Assembly: GCF_900240265.1 (NCBI RefSeq)
Contig: NZ_LT964739.1
Span: 1 to 55,945 of the forward strand
Reading direction: 5' to 3'
Origin: Galactobacillus timonensis
GTDB lineage: Bacteria > Bacillota_I > Bacilli_A > Erysipelotrichales > Erysipelotrichaceae
DNA length: 55,945 nt
The stretch's first letter is position 1, and each line of letters starts with the position of its first letter. Position numbers and translations under genes: made by a program. The notes below the pieces were generated by a model. That model did no database searches. It was given only the letters and a program-made list of their open reading frames with translations, and was not told the DNA's origin. Below are positions 23,877 to 33,247 of the stretch, piece by piece.

Positions 23877-24830
23877 TCAAAAAGTAATACCTTCCATATT
23901 ATTCTTCAACAGCTTTGCGCTTTCCAGAAGCTCCGTACGCTCCTCTTCGCTCAACGCCACAGGTACCAGGCCCTCGATTCCCTTACTTCCAACAATCGCC
24001 GGAACCGAAAGCGCACAATCATCAATTCCATACGTCCCGTGCAGAACCGTCGACACCGGCAGAATGCTCTTTTCATCCTTCACAATTGCCGAGCAGATCC
24101 GGCTCACGCTGACCGCAATGCCATAACACGTCGCGCCTTTACGCTGAATGATTTCATAAGCACTGCGGCGCACATCATTGGCAATCTTTTCTTCAATCGC
24201 ATTCATGTCCATTTCGCCCATGCCCCGCAGCGCAAAGAAATCTGCCAGCGGAACACCGGACACATTCGCATGCGACCATGCCGCAATCTCACTGTCACCA
24301 TGCTCTCCGATGATGCTCGCATGAACAGAGCGGCTGTCCACATCCAGCACATTGCCGATCGCATTACGAAGACGTGCCGAATCGAGTACCGTTCCCGAGC
24401 CGAAGACACGGCCCTCCGGCATTCCGGATGCCTTCGACGCATAGTATGTAAGAATATCCACCGGATTTGCGACCACCAGCAGAATGCCCTGCGGCTTCAC
24501 CCGGCGAATCTCCGCCATAATCGAAGAATGAATCGAAATGTTTTTATGGATCAGATCCAGACGGGTCTCACCCGGCTTCTGCGCCGCACCAGCCGTCAGC
24601 ACAATGACAGCCGCATCTGCAATATCATCATAGGTACCGGCATAGATACGCTGCGGCGAAATCAGCGACGTACCATGGGAAATATCCATTGCCTCACCTT
24701 CCGCCTTCGCCTGATTTACATCCAGCAGGACAAGTTCGGAGAAAAGCTTTGACTCCATCAGAGAAAATGCCGAAGCAGCTCCAACCGCCCCACAGCCGAT
24801 AATTGCCGCCTTACGAAGATTAACACTCAT
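23877..24830 (-). CDS. ldh: L-lactate dehydrogenase
   Basis: A 317-aa NAD-dependent enzyme reducing pyruvate to lactate. It has the Rossmann motif GCGAVG (13-18), the specificity/catalytic region with Arg near 92 (GETRLDL), NPVDILTY and active-site His in GEHGDSE (about 181). An Arg or Gln in the substrate loop separates LDH from malate dehydrogenase; the loop sequence QKPGETR fits LDH. GGAGGG precedes the ATG. It indicates fermentative metabolism. Confidence 0.9.
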   Translation of the reverse strand: MSVNLRKAAIIGCGAVGAASAFSLMESKLFSELVLLDVNQAKAEGEAMDISHGTSLISPQRIYAGTYDDIADAAVIVLTAGAAQKPGETRLDLIHKNISIHSSIMAEIRRVKPQGILLVVANPVDILTYYASKASGMPEGRVFGSGTVLDSARLRNAIGNVLDVDSRSVHASIIGEHGDSEIAAWSHANVSGVPLADFFALRGMGEMDMNAIEEKIANDVRRSAYEIIQRKGATCYGIAVSVSRICSAIVKDEKSILPVSTVLHGTYGIDDCALSVPAIVGSKGIEGLVPVALSEEERTELLESAKLLKNNMEGITF

Positions 24831-24978
24831 GAATGATTCCCTCCTTCTCTCTAAAGCAGAGTATAGAAAAAAGAGCTCCGAATAACAAATGAAATGCTCA
24901 AAGAATCACAAATCCGCAAACGAATCCTCCAAAAGTACAAGGCAAGATCAAAGTCCCCCGTCGCACCATAAACAAAAA

Positions 24979-24996
24979 GGAGCCCCGCAGGACTCC
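24979..24996 (-). terminator. Terminator of the maltodextrin operon
   Basis: GGAG/CTCC hairpin followed by TTTTTG on the minus strand, 18 bp after the msmK stop. Confidence 0.6.
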
Positions 24997-25013
24997 CCAT
25001 AACGCGAACCTGA

Positions 25014-26231
25014 TCAGTCCGGACGACGCATCGTCTCTGGATCATATTCCAGGTTGATGCCCGTCTTCTTGTCAAACACATGCACCATCGATCCCGGGAA
25101 TGTAAACTCGATCGGCGAACCGATTGTGAAGCTGCTTCCCTTCAGATCCAGCGTCGGCACAATGATGATGCCGTCCTTCCCCATCGCATTCACATGCAGA
25201 TGCTCCGAGGCTCCCATCAGCTCCGCAACATCTACCGTGCCTTTGACCATCTTTCCTTCCGTCTTTGTTAACGTAATATGTTCCGGACGAACACCGATCG
25301 TCACTTCCTGTCCCTCAACGCTGCGCTCCTTCAGATGCGCACACTTCTCAGCCGAAAGATCAATCACGGCATCCTCAACCTGCACCGCATAGCTGCCGTC
25401 CGCCTTTTTGATCAATGTTCCATCATAAAAGTTCATCTGCGGAACACCAATGAACCCTGCCACAAACAGATTCACCGGATTGTCATACACCGTCTGCGGC
25501 GTACCGATCTGCTGAATGACACCATCCTTCATGATCACGATCCGATCCCCCAGCGTCATCGCCTCCGTCTGATCATGCGTAACATAGATGAATGTCGTAT
25601 GAATCTTCTGACGCAGCTTGATGATCTCGGCACGCATCTGGTTGCGGAGCTTCGCATCCAGGTTCGACAGCGGCTCATCCATCAGAAGAACCTTCGGATT
25701 ACGGACAATTGCACGCCCGATCGCAACACGCTGACGCTGGCCGCCGGACAGTGCCTTCGGCTTACGGTCCAGATATTCCGTGATGCCAAGGATCTCGGCC
25801 GCATCATTGACGCGGGCATCAATCTCTTCCTTCGGCATCTTGCGGATCTTCAGCGGAAATTCCATGTTCTCACGAACCGTCATATGCGGATACAGAGCAT
25901 AGCTCTGGAATACCATCGCAATATCACGATCCTTCGGTGCCACATCGTTGACACGCTTGCCGTCAATCAGAAGGTCGCCGTGTGTGATCTCTTCCAGACC
26001 TGCGACCATGCGCAGCGTCGTCGACTTGCCGCAGCCGGACGGTCCGACAAGGACGATGAATTCCTGATCCTTGATCTTGAGATTGAAGTCATCGACCGCA
26101 AGGACACCTTCCTCGGTACGCTTCAGATTCGCATTCTTTTTCTTTTCTTCCGGCTTCTTACCGAAACGGTGCTTTGCAGGTTCCTGGTCACGATAGACCT
26201 TGCGGATATGTTTCAGTTCAACATCCGACAT
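25014..26231 (-). CDS. msmK: Sugar ABC transporter ATPase (MsmK/UgpC type)
   Basis: A 405-aa ATPase that energises carbohydrate import. Walker [10 protein letters not shown], signature [14 protein letters not shown], Walker [13 protein letters not shown], switch VTHDQTEA, then a TOBE/MalK-like regulatory C-domain. A charged insertion of about 25 residues lies between strands 1 and 2 (about 20-45: [19 protein letters not shown]), unusual for the family. It is the last gene of the maltodextrin operon and is a candidate shared ATPase for other sugar importers. Confidence 0.92.
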   Translation of the reverse strand: MSDVELKHIRKVYRDQEPAKHRFGKKPEEKKKNANLKRTEEGVLAVDDFNLKIKDQEFIVLVGPSGCGKSTTLRMVAGLEEITHGDLLIDGKRVNDVAPKDRDIAMVFQSYALYPHMTVRENMEFPLKIRKMPKEEIDARVNDAAEILGITEYLDRKPKALSGGQRQRVAIGRAIVRNPKVLLMDEPLSNLDAKLRNQMRAEIIKLRQKIHTTFIYVTHDQTEAMTLGDRIVIMKDGVIQQIGTPQTVYDNPVNLFVAGFIGVPQMNFYDGTLIKKADGSYAVQVEDAVIDLSAEKCAHLKERSVEGQEVTIGVRPEHITLTKTEGKMVKGTVDVAELMGASEHLHVNAMGKDGIIIVPTLDLKGSSFTIGSPIEFTFPGSMVHVFDKKTGINLEYDPETMRRPD

Positions 26232-26246
26232 AATTTGTTTTCTCCT

Positions 26247-27749
26247 TTAAATTTCGGCTTCCGTTCCCGGAAGACGGTCATAAATCATTGTGAAGTGATA
26301 AAGCTTCTTTGCAAGGGCATTGGTCCAGCTTCCTTTTACGGTCCGCCATACCCAGTTATTGCCCGTGGTCGATGGAACATTGAAACGTGCCTCATCGCCC
26401 AGCCCCAGCAGATCCTGATACTGCATCACGACCAGGTCGCCGACCGATTCATACGCTCCCCGCAGAAATCCCCAGTGATATCCCTCGGACTTTGAGAGGT
26501 TGAGATACTCGATGGCGCGTTTCGTATACTCCTTCGGCGAATTCTTCATCCAGCCGTTGACGGTCTCGTTATCATGGGTCCCCGTATAGACGACACAGTT
26601 GTGCGTATATTTATGGGGCAGATAATCGGATCCGGTATCCCTTGGATCGAAGGCAAATTCAAGCACCTTCATCCCCGGATATCCCGTTTCCTTCACCATC
26701 TGAATCACTTCCGGCGTCAGGAAGCCAAGATCCTCCGCGATGATGTCGAGATGTCCCAGCTTCTGTTCCATGGTCTTGAAGAACGCGATGCCGGGCCCCT
26801 TCTTCCATCTGCCGTTGCGGGCAGTCGTTTCACCATACGGAATGGCGTAATAGGACTCAAAACCCCGGAAATGGTCAATGCGCAGCACGTCAATCATCGT
26901 AAACTGATAGGCGATGCGCTGTGCCCACCACTGGTAGCCATCCTTCTTCATCCGGTTCCAGTTATAGAGTGGATTGCCCCACAGCTGCCCGTCTGCCGAA
27001 AAGCCATCAGGCGGACATCCGGCAACTTCCGTCGGTTTCCCGCTGCGATCCAGCTGGAACAGATCCGGATGACCCCAGAGATCACTGGAATCCGGCGACA
27101 CATAGATCGGCACATCTCCGATCAGCTTGATCCCATGATGATGCGCATAATCGCGCAGATCATTCCACTGCTTACGGAACAGGTACTGAATCAGCTTCCA
27201 GAACTCAATCTGATCCGCCAGACGTTCTGTTTCTCTGGCGACAGCCTTTGGATTATGGCGGCGAAGCGAAGGTTCCCATCCCATGAAGGAAACGCCCTGA
27301 TGCGCTTCTTTTTCCGCCATGAACAGTGCATAGTCATCCAGCCAGAACGCATTCTGCCGGCAGAAGTCTTCATAATCATCCGGCAGATGTTTCCTGAGAC
27401 GGTCCGCGGCCAGATGGAGCACGGCGAAGCGGTGATTGTAGATTGTGCCGTAGTCGACACGCTGCGGATCACTTCCCCAGTCAATGTTCCGATATTCCTC
27501 AGCCTTCAGCAGGCCGTCCTTCTTCAACAGATCCAGGTCAATGAAATACGGATTTCCGGCAAAGGCCGAGAACGACTGGTATGGCGAGTCGCCATAGCCC
27601 GTCGGCCCCGTTGGCAGAATCTGCCAGTAGGACTGTCCGGCCTTCTCGAGAAAATCAATGAAGCGGCAGGCTTCCTTCCCCAGTGTCCCAATTCCATAGG
27701 GCGATGGCAGTGCACTGATCGGCATCAGTATTCCTGCTCTACGATTCAT
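26247..27749 (-). CDS. malQ: 4-alpha-glucanotransferase (amylomaltase)
   Basis: A 500-aa GH77 enzyme that transfers glucan chains between maltodextrins and releases glucose. Nucleophile Asp in DVLRIDHFRGFE, acid/base Glu in IIAEDLGFLT and transition-state Asp in GTHDNETV. It lies 13 bp downstream of the LacI gene and 15 bp upstream of msmK. Confidence 0.95.
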   Translation of the reverse strand: MNRRAGILMPISALPSPYGIGTLGKEACRFIDFLEKAGQSYWQILPTGPTGYGDSPYQSFSAFAGNPYFIDLDLLKKDGLLKAEEYRNIDWGSDPQRVDYGTIYNHRFAVLHLAADRLRKHLPDDYEDFCRQNAFWLDDYALFMAEKEAHQGVSFMGWEPSLRRHNPKAVARETERLADQIEFWKLIQYLFRKQWNDLRDYAHHHGIKLIGDVPIYVSPDSSDLWGHPDLFQLDRSGKPTEVAGCPPDGFSADGQLWGNPLYNWNRMKKDGYQWWAQRIAYQFTMIDVLRIDHFRGFESYYAIPYGETTARNGRWKKGPGIAFFKTMEQKLGHLDIIAEDLGFLTPEVIQMVKETGYPGMKVLEFAFDPRDTGSDYLPHKYTHNCVVYTGTHDNETVNGWMKNSPKEYTKRAIEYLNLSKSEGYHWGFLRGAYESVGDLVVMQYQDLLGLGDEARFNVPSTTGNNWVWRTVKGSWTNALAKKLYHFTMIYDRLPGTEAEI

Positions 27750-27762
27750 GTGAAACTCCCCT

Positions 27763-28779
27763 CTAACGTTTTACGAAGACACTTTCGCCTTCGACCAGTT
27801 CAAACGGCACGATTTCATGGATCGCCTGCCGATCATACTGCAGACGGACCAGAAGGTCCTCCACACCTTTGCGGGCAAGTGCATCCACATCCTGACGAAT
27901 GGAAGTGAGCCGCGGCACCGTATATCTGCCCTGTGCGATACCATCGTAGCCAATGACGCTGACGTCCTGGGGACAGTTGAGCCCCATGTCTTCAATGGCA
28001 CGCATCGCCCCGATGGCGATCGAATCGCCAAGAGCGAAAACAGCCGTGATCTGCGGGCTTCGCTTCAATAACCGCGTCGCCGCCTGGTAGCCGCCCTCCA
28101 TGGAGAAGCGGCTTGGTTCATACTGCGCCGCCTCATCAAAGGTGACGCCTTTATCATTGAATGCCTTGCGGCAGCCCAGCAGCCGGCGATAGCCGACCTG
28201 GCTTCCGCTGCTTTCCGGTGAACCACCGATAATACCGATGTTCCTATGGCCGCAGGCAATCAGATACCGCACCGCGCAGGCACTGGCTTCCAGATCATCC
28301 GTCGTATAGCTGGACAGCTGATCAAAGGAAAGGTCAGCGGCACTGTTGGTCAGCAGGACGCTGGGCGTATCCACGGCACTGAATCCGCTGCGGAAATACT
28401 CCAGGTTGCCGCCGAGAAAGATGAATGCCTTCGGGTGCGATGACATATGAAGCTGTGCAGCTGTCTGCACCTCGTTGGCACTTTCATCGACAAACACCAC
28501 CGAAGCTTCTTCATGTGCGGAACGCAGAATGTTCTGGGTCTTTTCAAGCAGAGATTCAAAGAAGATGTTGGCATAGCCGCGGATGATGATCGCGATCGGT
28601 GCATCGGTCTGCTGCTTGAGCATCTTGGCATTCGAGTTCGGCTGAAAGTTCTCCTGCGCAATGATTTCTTCAATGCGCTGGCGAGCAGCCTCGGAAACAT
28701 CCGGATGATGATTGATGACACGGCTGACCGTACCGATGCTGTAACCCGAAAGCCGGGCAATATCCTTAATCGTAGTCAT
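27763..28779 (-). CDS. LacI-family regulator of the maltodextrin operon
   Basis: A 338-aa repressor. N-terminal HTH (IKDIARLSGYSIGTVSRVIN), hinge near residues 45-60, then a periplasmic-binding-type sensor domain. It is located inside the operon it probably controls, between permease and malQ. The promoter of the first gene carries two AACGTT-centred LacI-type operators, consistent with autoregulation. The ligand is probably maltose or a maltodextrin (MalR-like), inferred from context. Confidence 0.88.
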   Translation of the reverse strand: MTTIKDIARLSGYSIGTVSRVINHHPDVSEAARQRIEEIIAQENFQPNSNAKMLKQQTDAPIAIIIRGYANIFFESLLEKTQNILRSAHEEASVVFVDESANEVQTAAQLHMSSHPKAFIFLGGNLEYFRSGFSAVDTPSVLLTNSAADLSFDQLSSYTTDDLEASACAVRYLIACGHRNIGIIGGSPESSGSQVGYRRLLGCRKAFNDKGVTFDEAAQYEPSRFSMEGGYQAATRLLKRSPQITAVFALGDSIAIGAMRAIEDMGLNCPQDVSVIGYDGIAQGRYTVPRLTSIRQDVDALARKGVEDLLVRLQYDRQAIHEIVPFELVEGESVFVKR

Positions 28780-28800
28780 GTACGGTCCTTCTGTTCAGGC

Positions 28801-29634
28801 TCAGCCCTTGACGGCGCCAGCCGCAACACCCTTAATAATATATTTCTGGCAGCTCAGATAGAAAATGATGACCGGAATGACGGCGAGAATCAGTGCCGCC
28901 ATGATGGCACCCATATCGACGGATCCGTAGGATCCCTTCATGTACTGAATGATAATCGAAATCGTCTTGTATTTCTTGATGTCCAGTACCAGGTATGGCA
29001 GCAGGAAGTCGTTCCAGATCCACATCGTCTCAAGAATGCCGACGGAAATGTAAGTCGGCTTCATGATCGGAAGAACGATCTTGAAGAATGTCTGCAGCGG
29101 CGTGCAGCCGTCAATCATGGCAGCCTCTTCAATCTCGATCGGAATGGAACGGACAAATCCCGTAAACATGAACACCGCAAGACCGGCGCCGAATCCCAGG
29201 TAGATGACGATGATGCCCCATGGCGTCGTCAGACCGAGACGGTTGGCAACCAGTGACAGCGTGAACATGACCATCTGAAACGGTACAACCATCGAGAAGA
29301 TGCACAGCGTATAGATGAGCTTCGTCCACTTGTTCTGAACGCGGGTAATGAACCAGCCCGTCATCGAGCAGCAGATCAGAATTGCCGCAACCGAGAAGAC
29401 GGTAATGAATACGGTCCAGCCGACAGCACTCAGGAGGCCGTACTTGTTGATGGCCTGACCGTAGTTTTCCCAGCTGATGAAGGTATCAGAATTCGGCAGC
29501 TGGAACGGCTGCAGGTTGATGGCCGTCTTTACTTTGAATGAATTCCACAGGACACAGAGAATCGGGAAGATCCAGAATGCGGCAAGGAACGTCAGGAACG
29601 CGGTCCCATACCATTTTCCCTTATTTTCATTCAT
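28801..29634 (-). CDS. Carbohydrate ABC permease (MalG type)
   Basis: A 277-aa inner-membrane permease with six predicted helices and the EAA loop EIEEAAMIDGCTPLQTFFKI that contacts the ATPase. It starts two bases after the stop of the partner permease. With the other permease, the binding protein and MsmK it forms a maltodextrin-type importer. Confidence 0.9.
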   Translation of the reverse strand: MNENKGKWYGTAFLTFLAAFWIFPILCVLWNSFKVKTAINLQPFQLPNSDTFISWENYGQAINKYGLLSAVGWTVFITVFSVAAILICCSMTGWFITRVQNKWTKLIYTLCIFSMVVPFQMVMFTLSLVANRLGLTTPWGIIVIYLGFGAGLAVFMFTGFVRSIPIEIEEAAMIDGCTPLQTFFKIVLPIMKPTYISVGILETMWIWNDFLLPYLVLDIKKYKTISIIIQYMKGSYGSVDMGAIMAALILAVIPVIIFYLSCQKYIIKGVAAGAVKG

Positions 29635-29635
29635 A

Positions 29636-30478
29636 TTACTGCTGGACCTCCTTTTCCTTGGTCATCTTCTGCTGCAGAGCCGCAATCACAACAACAAGAA
29701 TGAAGAAGACAACCGCCTTGGCCTGTCCAACACCCTCGAAACCGACACGTCCATAGAATGTGTTGTAGATGTTGAGAGCCAGCATTTCGGTCTGCTTCAT
29801 CGGTGCGCCGCCCGTCAGGGCAAGGTTCTGATCGAAGAGCTTGAAGCCGTTGGTTATCGTAAGGAATGTGCAGATGGTGATGCTCGGCATCATCATCGGA
29901 ATCGTTACCTTGAACAGGCGCTGGGAGCTGGAAGCTCCGTCAATTTCGGCCGCTTCCATGACATCTTCCGGAATCGACTGCAGACCAGCGATATAGATGA
30001 TCATCATATATCCGATCTGCTGCCAGCAGACGAGAATGACCAGGCCCCAGAAGCCGAGCTTCGCATTGAGGTTGAGTGCCGTATTGAAGTGCACCAGAAT
30101 CCCCGAGAAGATCAGCTGCCAGATGTAGCCAAGCACGATGCCGCCAATCAGGTTCGGCATAAAGAAGATGGTACGGAAGACGTTGGTTCCTTTACGCGAC
30201 TTGGTCAGAGCCATTGCCAGTGCAAAGGCAATGACATTGATCAGCACCAGTGTCACCAGAGCGAAGGCGGCAGTGAACCAGAACGAGTGATCAAAGGTTG
30301 TATCTTTAAATGCGGTGATGTAGTTCTGCAGGCCGACCCATTTTGCATCCTTGACAGTTGTAAATTTTGTGAACGAAAGATAGATGCCGAGAATGAACGG
30401 GACGATGAAGCCGATGGTGAAGGCGATCATCGTCGGAAGAGTGAAAATCGGCCAGTATTTCTTGATGTTTTTCTGCAT
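29636..30478 (-). CDS. Carbohydrate ABC permease (MalF type)
   Basis: A 280-aa permease with six helices and EAA loop EDVMEAAEIDGASSSQRLFK. It lacks the large periplasmic loop of E. coli MalF, as usual in Bacillota. A stable hairpin lies between it and the binding-protein gene. Confidence 0.9.
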   Translation of the reverse strand: MQKNIKKYWPIFTLPTMIAFTIGFIVPFILGIYLSFTKFTTVKDAKWVGLQNYITAFKDTTFDHSFWFTAAFALVTLVLINVIAFALAMALTKSRKGTNVFRTIFFMPNLIGGIVLGYIWQLIFSGILVHFNTALNLNAKLGFWGLVILVCWQQIGYMMIIYIAGLQSIPEDVMEAAEIDGASSSQRLFKVTIPMMMPSITICTFLTITNGFKLFDQNLALTGGAPMKQTEMLALNIYNTFYGRVGFEGVGQAKAVVFFILVVVIAALQQKMTKEKEVQQ

Positions 30479-30502
30479 AGTTCCCCTTCCTTGGTTAGAA
30501 AA

Positions 30503-30541
30503 CAGGCACGGCGCCGACTGATCTGCCGGCAGCCATGCCTG
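30503..30541 (-). promoter_or_regulatory. Intercistronic hairpin between binding protein and permeases
   Basis: A 10-bp stem (CAGGCAUGGC / GCCGUGCCUG in the RNA, one G-U pair) with a 19-nt GC-rich loop and no T-run. Such structures protect the upstream binding-protein mRNA and lower downstream expression. Confidence 0.6.
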
Positions 30542-30562
30542 TAGTTGATTCAGTGCTGAGGA

Positions 30563-31885
30563 TCAGCCGTTGGAGGCAGCGAGCTGCTTTTCAGTTGCCC
30601 AGTTGTCTACAAATGCGGAACGAACCTGTTCCCAGTTAGCATCCGTCTGATCAGCCGCATAGACCGTCAGAGCCTGGCCAAGCGTGTTCTTCCATTCTTC
30701 GGAAGGCATCGTGGTGAAGTTCCAGGAAACCGGTGTCCCGGTGTTGGCATTTGCGAGATTGAACAGAACGTTCGTGGATTCAGGGTTGGACTTGAACGGA
30801 ATGTTGAAGCCCATCTTGTCGCCCGATGTCATTGCATTAACACCAGCATCCGACGTTACGCACCAGTACATGAAGTCAAGTGTTGCCTGAATGTCTTCCG
30901 GCGAAGCCTGGCTGTTAACGCACCAGTAGTTCTCAGTACCCATGCAGAGACCTTCATTCGCATCATCGACACCGAAGTAGATCGGCAGATAAGCGAGGTT
31001 GTCATCGCCGATTGCCTTTACAGCATCATATTCCCAGGTACCGTTCTGGAAGAAGACTGCTTCCTGGTTAACGAATTCGGATTCAGCCTGATCACCGGTA
31101 GCGGTGGACAGCTGCGAAGGATCGATCGTGGAGTTGTTGATGTAAAGATCCCAGATAGCACGATAGTTGTCGAGATAGGTTCCCTTCAGCTCATCGAGAT
31201 TGTCGACGCCGGCGTCCTTGTATTCATAGTAGATCGGCAGGTTTGCCAGATGCGTCTTGAACCGCCAGTCAGAGGAGCTGTCCATACCTGCAGAAGTGAA
31301 GGCGGAGAAGCCAAGCTCATCCTTGCGGGCGGTAATGTCTTCAGCAACCTTCTTCAGATCGTCGAAGCTCTTGATGTCATCAGCCGTGTAGCCGGCCTTT
31401 TCAAGCAGAGCCTTGTTGGTAATCAGACCATACGCCTCAGTAACGTAAGCGATGCCGGCAACCTTGTCGCCATCCTTAAGTTCGTAAGCACTATTGGACA
31501 GCTCGCCTTCCAGCTTGGAGCCGGACAGATCGTAGCAGTAATCCTTCCAAGAAGCCAGACCGACCGGACCATTCACCTGGAACATTGTCGGAGCTTCGCT
31601 CTTGGCCATTTCAGACTTCAGAGTGGACTCATATTCACCGGACGCTGCCGTCAGAACCGTTACAGGAACACCTGTCTCCTTCGTATATTCCTTTGCCAAA
31701 TCCTGCCAGTACTCATCTGCTTCAGGCTTGAAGTTCAGATAGTACACACGACCGGTTCCGGACGCTGCTGCAGCCGTACCGGCGGCTGCGGAAGTAGAAG
31801 CTGCTGCCGAACCGGAAGCGGAAGAACCGCATCCTGCGAGCATCGCAGCCGACATTGCAAATGCCAAAATCTTTTTGCTGTTCAT
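30563..31885 (-). CDS. Maltodextrin-type ABC substrate-binding lipoprotein
   Basis: A 440-aa extracellular lipoprotein. Signal peptide with lipobox LAGC (Cys near residue 19), a Ser/Ala linker, then a family 1 solute-binding fold. The start at 31885 was chosen because GGGAGGAAAT precedes it. It is first in the order binding protein, permease, permease, LacI, malQ, msmK, which points to maltose or maltodextrin rather than another sugar. Confidence 0.9.
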   Translation of the reverse strand: MNSKKILAFAMSAAMLAGCGSSASGSAAASTSAAAGTAAAASGTGRVYYLNFKPEADEYWQDLAKEYTKETGVPVTVLTAASGEYESTLKSEMAKSEAPTMFQVNGPVGLASWKDYCYDLSGSKLEGELSNSAYELKDGDKVAGIAYVTEAYGLITNKALLEKAGYTADDIKSFDDLKKVAEDITARKDELGFSAFTSAGMDSSSDWRFKTHLANLPIYYEYKDAGVDNLDELKGTYLDNYRAIWDLYINNSTIDPSQLSTATGDQAESEFVNQEAVFFQNGTWEYDAVKAIGDDNLAYLPIYFGVDDANEGLCMGTENYWCVNSQASPEDIQATLDFMYWCVTSDAGVNAMTSGDKMGFNIPFKSNPESTNVLFNLANANTGTPVSWNFTTMPSEEWKNTLGQALTVYAADQTDANWEQVRSAFVDNWATEKQLAASNG

Positions 31886-31934
31886 ATTTCCTCCCAATGA
31901 TTTCCGTGAATGTTCCCGGTGTTTCCCTCCGGAT

Positions 31935-31958
31935 GGAAACGTTACCGAAAACGTTTAC
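31935..31958. promoter_or_regulatory. Twin LacI-type operators
   Basis: GGAAACGTTACC (31935-31946) and GAAAACGTTTAC (31947-31958) are both centred on AACGTT, with centres 12 bp apart, immediately downstream of the -10. The second also resembles a catabolite-responsive element. Confidence 0.7.
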
Positions 31959-31964
31959 ACAAAC

Positions 31965-31993
31965 AATATATGAAACCGCTTACTGTTTTTCAA
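31965..31993 (-). promoter_or_regulatory. Maltodextrin operon promoter
   Basis: Minus strand -35 TTGAAA (31988-31993) and -10 TATATT (31965-31970) with a 17-bp spacer. The twin operators cover the start-site region. Confidence 0.75.
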
Positions 31994-32069
31994 GTACTTT
32001 TTTCGAAAAAAATCCTCATTTGCACCAAGGTGGTGGAAGAACGGGTTGCAGTTCTGATCCAGGGCTATA

Positions 32070-33209
32070 ATGATCGTGTCCTGGAAAGGGGACAGATCAG
32101 GAAGTCTCCAGGAGTTGATTAGCGCTGACTTGGCGGTTTCGTTAGTCAACTCCTGGAAACTTCAAACCGCCAAACAAATGAATAATCTCAAGAAGAACCG
32201 TCACTTCTGGGGACGGTCTTTGAGAAAGCTTGAATGGGACAAGTACCATGACATTTCAGATTCTCAAAAGCTCATTTCCCATACCATTCACGAATGGTAT
32301 GATGCCAAACACCCAGAGTTTTCGGCAGATGAAATCAAATTTCTGAATAACAGAAATATTGAATCCTGCCCGCATTGCGGCAGCACGAATTTCATCAAGT
32401 ATGGTTTTTATAAGAATGGCATGCGCTGTTACCTCTGCCATGATTGCGGGCATAAGTTTTCACCTATTACCAACACAATATTTGATGATCGGAAGATTCC
32501 AATCTCCGAATGGATTGAATATCTTCTGTATCTGTTTGAATTTCATTCTATTAATTCATCTGCCAGGGATAATCGAAACACCGAAAGCACAGGCAGATAC
32601 TGGCTGAAAAAGGTATTTTTTGTTCTGAATGGAATTCAGGATAACATTGTGCTCAAAGGGAAAATATACCTTGATGAAATGTTCTTCCCTGTCATAAAGA
32701 GAAGAACGATTACGAAAGACGGAAAGAAACTTCGCGGCATATCAAAGAATAAGATTTGTGTTGTCGCAGCACACGACGGGCACGGGACAAACCTCATCAT
32801 AGTTGAACATGTCTCCAAGCCCTCCCGCAAAAGCACATGGGCGGCGCTCGGAAATCATATACAGCCAGGCTCTGAACTGATTCATGATGGTGACAATTCT
32901 CATTCTGTTCTGATCGAGAAACTGGGTCTGTCAGAAGAGATCCATCTCACAAAAGAAACGAAGGGATTGCCTGACGAAAAGAATCCGTTAGACAAGATCA
33001 ACAACCTTCATGCTCTGGTAAAGCAATACATGCGCATGCATGGAGGATACAACAGAGAAGATCTACAAGACTGGATGAATCTGATCTGGTTCATCCTTTC
33101 CAAGCCGGACAACAGGTATGAAAAGATCGACTTATTTCTCAACATGGCGCTAAACGCACCAGGAAAAGTGCGATATCGGGACCGGATGGCTAAAAATGTC
33201 AATAAATAA
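32070..33209 (+). CDS. IS1595/ISXO2-like transposase
   Basis: A 379-aa frame, with a likelier product of 343 aa from ATG 32178. A zinc ribbon (CPHCGSTNF...CYLCHDCGHKFS, about residues 103-130) is followed by the ISXO2-like DDE/N domain (YLDEMFFPV; HDGDNSHS). The first 36 codons overlap interleaved inverted repeats and look unlike coding sequence, so I doubt that they are translated. Neither start has a strong ribosome binding site, which fits low, structure-controlled expression. Confidence 0.88.
   Translation: MIVSWKGDRSGSLQELISADLAVSLVNSWKLQTAKQMNNLKKNRHFWGRSLRKLEWDKYHDISDSQKLISHTIHEWYDAKHPEFSADEIKFLNNRNIESCPHCGSTNFIKYGFYKNGMRCYLCHDCGHKFSPITNTIFDDRKIPISEWIEYLLYLFEFHSINSSARDNRNTESTGRYWLKKVFFVLNGIQDNIVLKGKIYLDEMFFPVIKRRTITKDGKKLRGISKNKICVVAAHDGHGTNLIIVEHVSKPSRKSTWAALGNHIQPGSELIHDGDNSHSVLIEKLGLSEEIHLTKETKGLPDEKNPLDKINNLHALVKQYMRMHGGYNREDLQDWMNLIWFILSKPDNRYEKIDLFLNMALNAPGKVRYRDRMAKNVNK
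32105..32172. repeat. Interleaved inverted repeats in the IS leader
   Basis: Arm A CCAGGAGTTGA (32108-32118) pairs with A' (32146-32156). Arm B TGGCGGTTT (32131-32139) pairs with B' (32164-32172). The order A-B-A'-B' means the two helices interlock as an H-type pseudoknot or compete. They end six bases before the in-frame ATG at 32178. Confidence 0.7.
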
Positions 33210-33247
33210 GCCTATGAATACCACCCTGGTGCAAATGAGGATTTTTT

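Larger units (their letters stand above)
32006..33247 (+). mobile_element. IS1595-type insertion sequence
   Basis: Terminal inverted repeats 32013-32034 and 33220-33241 match at 21 of 22 positions and surround one transposase. The outer A/T runs and TTTTTTCG-like sequence on both sides make the exact ends and an 8-bp target duplication ambiguous. Inserted about 12-20 bp upstream of the -35 of the maltodextrin promoter. Confidence 0.8.

Noticed and set aside
25278..26495. 405-aa plus-strand frame
   Set aside because: Antisense of the sugar ABC ATPase; low-complexity His/Arg composition typical of a shadow frame.
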